NCBI GenBank assembly: GCA_027038775.1
Contig: JALWGP010000056.1
Location: forward strand, 1 to 5,328
Direction of reading: 5' to 3'
Length of the DNA stretch: 5,328 nt
Source: Sedimenticola sp.
GTDB lineage: Bacteria > Pseudomonadota > Gammaproteobacteria > Chromatiales > Chromatiaceae
Shown: piece after piece, positions 3,711 through 5,328 of the stretch
Layout of the letters: the number at the start of each line of letters is the position of its first letter
How positions within the stretch are numbered: the stretch's first letter is position 1
The notes under the pieces: generated by a model
The model's input: the letters and a program-made list of their open reading frames with translations, nothing else
The model's database searches: none
What the model was told of the DNA's origin: nothing
Position numbers and translations under genes: made by a program

Positions 3711-5328
3711 TCAGCCCGCCAGGAGATAGAGCAGCACCAGGTTCCCCAGCAACAGCAGCAGCGACAGCCCCTTCCAGAAGGCCACCGGGTTGCGCTCCAT
3801 GAGGGGCTGGGCGGTGGCGCTGGCGAAGGCGGGGTTGGGTTTCGACAGGTCGTAGAGGAACTCCGAGAGGGTGTCGTACCGTTTCGACGGATCGGGATGC
3901 ACCGCCTTGCGCAGGGCGCCGTCCACCCAGGGCTGGATGTGGGGGTTCCAGCGGCTGGCGGGCGTGTACCTGCGCTGCCTGCGCGCCGCCCGCTGGCTGT
4001 CGTGCTCCCCGTAGGGGAGGTGGCCGGTGAGCAGCTCGTAGGCGATCACCCCCAGGGAGTAGATGTCGGAGCGGTTGCTGCACTGGCCGTCGAAGCACTC
4101 GGGCGCGCCGTAGTCGAGGGTGGCCTGGGGGGTGTCCCGCTCGTAGCTGGCGGTGATCTCGGAGGTGCCGGCCACCCGGGTGGACCCGAAGTCGATGATC
4201 TTCAGGGTGCCATCGGCGTCGATGAGGATGTTCTCCGGCTTGAGGTCCAGGTGGATCATTTCCAGCCGGTGGAAGGCGCGCAGGCCGTTGGCGATCTGCT
4301 GCAGGAACTCCCTTGCCTTGTTGATGTGGGTTTGGGGGTGGTCGTCGATCCACTGGCGCAGGCTCTGTCCCTCCACGTATTCCGAGACGTTGTAGAGAAA
4401 GCGCCGGTGGGGCGTCTCCAGCACCTTCAGCACGTGGGGGTTGCGGATACGCCGTCCCACCCACTCCTCGTGGAGGAAACCCTCCAGGAAGGCGGGGTCG
4501 TCGCGGAAGTTCTCCGAGGGGACCTTGAGGATCACCTTGCGGCCGCTCTCGGTCTCGCGGGCGAGGAAGACCTCGCTCCGCTTCGAGGCGTGCAGCTCGC
4601 GCAGGCTCTCGTAGCCGTCGATCTTCATGCCCGGCGCCAGGGGTGGGGGGAAGGGCAGCTCGGTGATCTTCTGCAGGAGGTCGTCCTCGGTCTGCTGCGG
4701 CAACGACAACACTTTCAGGAGCTGGCAGGTGACGTTGTCGTGGGAGCCGGCGTGCAGGGCCTCTTCCATGATCTGCCGGGCGCAGGCCTGGAGGTTGTCG
4801 CCGTGCTCGCGCAGCAGCTGCCGCAGGCGGTTGTCGGTGAGATGGCCGGTGACGCCGTCGGTGGTGAAGAGGAAGAGGTCGCCCGGCTCCACCGCCAGGG
4901 AGCGGTAGTCGATGTCCACGTGGGCGTCGATGCCCATGGCGCGGGAGAGGAAGTCGCGGTCTTTCGATACCCACACCCGGTGGTCGCGGGTGAGCCGTTC
5001 CAGCTCGCCGTCGCGGAAAAGATAGAGGCGGGAGTCGCCCACGTGGAAGAGGTGGGCGGTGGTGGACTTGATCACCAGCCCGGTGAAGGTGGTGACCATG
5101 CCCCGCGCCGAGTCGTAGCGCATCTGTCCCTGGGACCAGAGCCAGCGGTTGAGCGCTCCCAGCACCTTGGTGGCGGCGGTCTTCACCGTCCAGGAGTCGG
5201 GAGTGCTGAGGTAGTCGTCCAGAAAGCCCCGGACGCAAAGCTGGGCCGCTTCCACGCCACCTTCCGAGCTGCTCATGCCGTCGCAGATGGCGGCGGCGAT
5301 GCCCTTGTTGCGCAGGGCGCTTCCGGAA
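3711..5328 (-). CDS. Bifunctional PP2C phosphatase / Ser-Thr protein kinase with C-terminal membrane anchor, 5' end missing
   Basis: The frame is open to the right edge, and in-frame upstream residues (NKGIAAAICDG) continue the PP2C fold, so Met at 5276 is internal and the N-terminus is outside. Numbering from that Met: PP2C phosphatase at about 1-190, with the metal-binding DG just before it, VGDSRLYL (Asp81), FTTDGV (Asp140) and GSHDNVT (Asp180). The kinase covers about 219-475, with Lys251 (ILK), a helix-C Glu at 270/271, the catalytic loop HLDLKPEN (342-349, Asp344), IDFG (Asp362), GAPE (390-393) and DIYSLGV. A hydrophobic helix at about 499-520 ends the protein. The Gly-rich loop is degenerate (LHASKRSEVFLA). 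Proteins of this fused type are known in proteobacteria; in Pseudomonas one lies beside nitrate assimilation genes. The target is unknown here. Both opposing activities in one chain suggest a self-resetting phosphorylation switch. Confidence 0.94.
   Translation of the reverse strand, partial: SGSALRNKGIAAAICDGMSSSEGGVEAAQLCVRGFLDDYLSTPDSWTVKTAATKVLGALNRWLWSQGQMRYDSARGMVTTFTGLVIKSTTAHLFHVGDSRLYLFRDGELERLTRDHRVWVSKDRDFLSRAMGIDAHVDIDYRSLAVEPGDLFLFTTDGVTGHLTDNRLRQLLREHGDNLQACARQIMEEALHAGSHDNVTCQLLKVLSLPQQTEDDLLQKITELPFPPPLAPGMKIDGYESLRELHASKRSEVFLARETESGRKVILKVPSENFRDDPAFLEGFLHEEWVGRRIRNPHVLKVLETPHRRFLYNVSEYVEGQSLRQWIDDHPQTHINKAREFLQQIANGLRAFHRLEMIHLDLKPENILIDADGTLKIIDFGSTRVAGTSEITASYERDTPQATLDYGAPECFDGQCSNRSDIYSLGVIAYELLTGHLPYGEHDSQRAARRQRRYTPASRWNPHIQPWVDGALRKAVHPDPSKRYDTLSEFLYDLSKPNPAFASATAQPLMERNPVAFWKGLSLLLLLGNLVLLYLLAG

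Noticed and set aside
3457..5238. 593-residue open frame on the minus strand overlapping the kinase gene
   Set aside because: It is an Arg/Pro/Gly-rich shadow of the GC-rich kinase gene with no recognisable domain; the overlapping frame shows all PP2C and kinase motifs.

Overview
The window is a GC-rich bacterial segment with short AT-rich intergenic islands. It most resembles a gammaproteobacterium, perhaps from the sulfur-oxidising or purple-sulfur side of the class. That placement is inference: it rests on an RnfB-like ferredoxin beside a 2-oxoacid oxidoreductase, a DUF302 protein, an E. coli-type Tpx peroxidase, and REP-type intergenic palindromes like those of pseudomonads and relatives. 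No rRNA, tRNA, CRISPR array or insertion sequence was seen.

Left part (1-2162). Two minus-strand genes appear to form an operon. The upstream one (176-1066) encodes a membrane-anchored polyferredoxin of the RnfB type. The downstream one, of which only the first 29 codons are inside the window (1-87), looks like the start of a 2-oxoacid:ferredoxin/acceptor oxidoreductase alpha subunit. A LysR-type regulator (1191-2162, plus) diverges from them across a 124-bp AT-rich region with inverted and direct TGAA-type repeats, so it is the obvious candidate regulator of the pair.

Middle part (2119-3396). A DUF302 gene (2172-2561, minus) converges on lysR. Its Rho-independent terminator sits inside the 3' coding end of lysR. 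DUF302 diverges from a thiol peroxidase gene, tpx (2896-3396, plus), across 334 bp. That gap holds a run of strong hairpins, a head-to-head pair of REP-like units, a 12-bp perfect palindrome and a TATAAT box. The two genes begin with the same 14-nt leader/ribosome-binding sequence.

Right part (3397-5328). A 314-bp convergent gap is almost filled with palindromic elements: a GTAG-headed inverted pair and a second head-to-head REP pair built like the one upstream of tpx. It is followed by a large minus-strand gene fusing a PP2C phosphatase, a Ser/Thr kinase and a C-terminal membrane anchor. Its N-terminus lies beyond the right edge.

The most notable signals are: (i) the RnfB-like protein, whose C-terminal dicluster domain has kept exactly the four cysteines needed for one cluster and lost the four of the other; (ii) the terminator embedded in lysR; (iii) matching REP pairs on both sides of tpx; and (iv) the kinase/phosphatase fusion with an atypical nucleotide-binding loop. 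The parts are recognisable families. I see no clear evidence of a wholly new system.
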